This document shows, in pieces, positions 63,530 to 64,000 of a stretch of 64,000 nt of DNA. Source of the DNA: Cellulomonas sp. S1-8 (GTDB lineage Bacteria > Actinomycetota > Actinomycetes > Actinomycetales > Cellulomonadaceae); assembly GCF_026184235.1 (NCBI RefSeq), contig NZ_CP110806.1, positions 3,038,001-3,102,000 on the forward strand. Reading direction: 5' to 3'. The notes under the pieces were generated by a model, which saw nothing but the letters and a program-made list of their open reading frames with translations, ran no database searches and had not been told where the DNA came from. Made by a program: the position numbers and the translations under genes. Each line of letters opens with the position of its first letter. Positions within the stretch are counted from its first letter, which is position 1.

Positions 63530-64000
63530 AGCTCCCCATCGCCGACGCGGCGACCGTGCGCGCCTACGCGGCCGAGCTGCTGCGCCGCCACCGCCGGCCG
63601 CTGAGCCGGCTCGCGGTGCTGCACACGCTCGCCGCCGTCGCCGGACTCGCAGGGCCCCTCCTGCTGGGCCGGCTCGTGGATGCCGTCACGCGCGGCACCG
63701 ACGCGGCGTTCGTCAACACCCTCGTCGCCGTCGGTGCGGTCGCCGTGCTCACGCAGACCGGGCTCATCCGGTACGCGCAGCGCGCGTCCATGCTCTTCGG
63801 CGAGAAGGTCTTCGCCGAGCTGCGCGAGGAGTTCCTCGAGACGGTCACCTCGCTGCCGCTGTCCGTCGTCGAGCGCGCCGGCACGGGCGACCTCGTCGCG
63901 CGCACCACCAACGACGTCAACAAGCTGCAGCACGCCGTCCGGTTCGGCGTGCCGCGCGTGATCGTCGCGGTCGTGACGATCACGCTGACCATCGTCGCGT
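63526..64000 (+). CDS. ABC exporter second subunit, partial (runs off the window)
   Basis: Starts at ATG 63526, overlapping the previous stop by 4 bases (ATGA), and is open to the end of the window (158 codons seen). It begins KLPIADAATVRAYAAELLRR; two or three TM segments follow, with the intracellular loop LREEFLETVTSLPLSVVERAGTGDLVART-type sequence that couples to the ATPase. The ATPase itself lies beyond the window and is expected to be intact, to complement the degenerate subunit. Confidence 0.88.
   Translation, partial: MKLPIADAATVRAYAAELLRRHRRPLSRLAVLHTLAAVAGLAGPLLLGRLVDAVTRGTDAAFVNTLVAVGAVAVLTQTGLIRYAQRASMLFGEKVFAELREEFLETVTSLPLSVVERAGTGDLVARTTNDVNKLQHAVRFGVPRVIVAVVTITLTIVA

Overview
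The window looks like chromosomal DNA of a high-GC actinomycete, probably in or near the Cellulomonadaceae. The grounds are strong G/C bias at third codon positions, many GTG starts, long chains of 4-base ATGA/GTGA overlaps, several probable leaderless promoters (TANNNT a few bases before the start codon), and actinobacterial families such as DUF3017, DUF6350, DUF3817, a Pls-type synthetase, PcrA with its C-terminal RNA polymerase-binding tail, and a monoderm Tad pilus locus. The genus is inference. I saw no rRNA, tRNA, CRISPR array, insertion sequence or phage gene.

1-8.6 kb (accessory): an ECF sigma factor and its membrane partner, then a convergent six-gene operon (8425 to 2137, minus strand). 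Every gene in it overlaps the next by 1 or 4 bases. It encodes a membrane-anchored ectodomain protein, two polytopic membrane proteins, a secreted toxin-like protein (pre-toxin TG motif, proline linker, DxD...ExK nuclease-like C-terminus) and two small soluble proteins placed where immunity proteins usually sit.

8.6-31 kb (mostly core metabolism): icd, an aquaporin-like channel, DUF3017, a ferredoxin-reductase-like flavoprotein, purH with a ZTP riboswitch, a TetR regulator with an operator array beside a sugar-epimerase-like protein, purN, DUF6350, sucD and sucC. Next comes a Pls/PosA-type synthetase, predicted to polymerise a basic amino acid, overlapping an M1 aminopeptidase. Then pcrA and small membrane proteins. 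icd and sucC share a palindrome in their promoters.

31-40.4 kb: a HIT-like protein, a PspC-type sensor kinase with its response regulator divergent from a PspC/LiaF-like protein, a GT4 glycosyltransferase, DUF3817, DUF3592 and guaA (probably leaderless).

40.4-61.5 kb: a Tad/Flp pilus locus of unusual make-up. The core (60946 to 52384) is zinc-ribbon protein, cpaB, a tadZ-tadE fusion, tadE, tadA, tadB, tadC, sensor kinase and response regulator, all overlapping. It is followed by flp, a TadG-like protein, an OmpA-family protein and a lipoprotein. Beside it are three giant prepilins of 464-488 residues. Each has a perfect class III prepilin site (G/X4-E-Y) joined to a large ectodomain, and each is grouped with a polytopic membrane protein and a lipoprotein; two of these sets form a mirrored divergent pair. 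flp and the giant-prepilin units share a promoter pattern of GGGCCC-like boxes at fixed distances from the -10, so they are probably co-regulated, perhaps by the kinase/regulator pair inside the tad operon. This is the best candidate in the window for an undescribed system. No TadV-type prepilin peptidase gene lies in the window.

61.7-64 kb: a heterodimeric ABC exporter with a degenerate first subunit; the second runs off the end.
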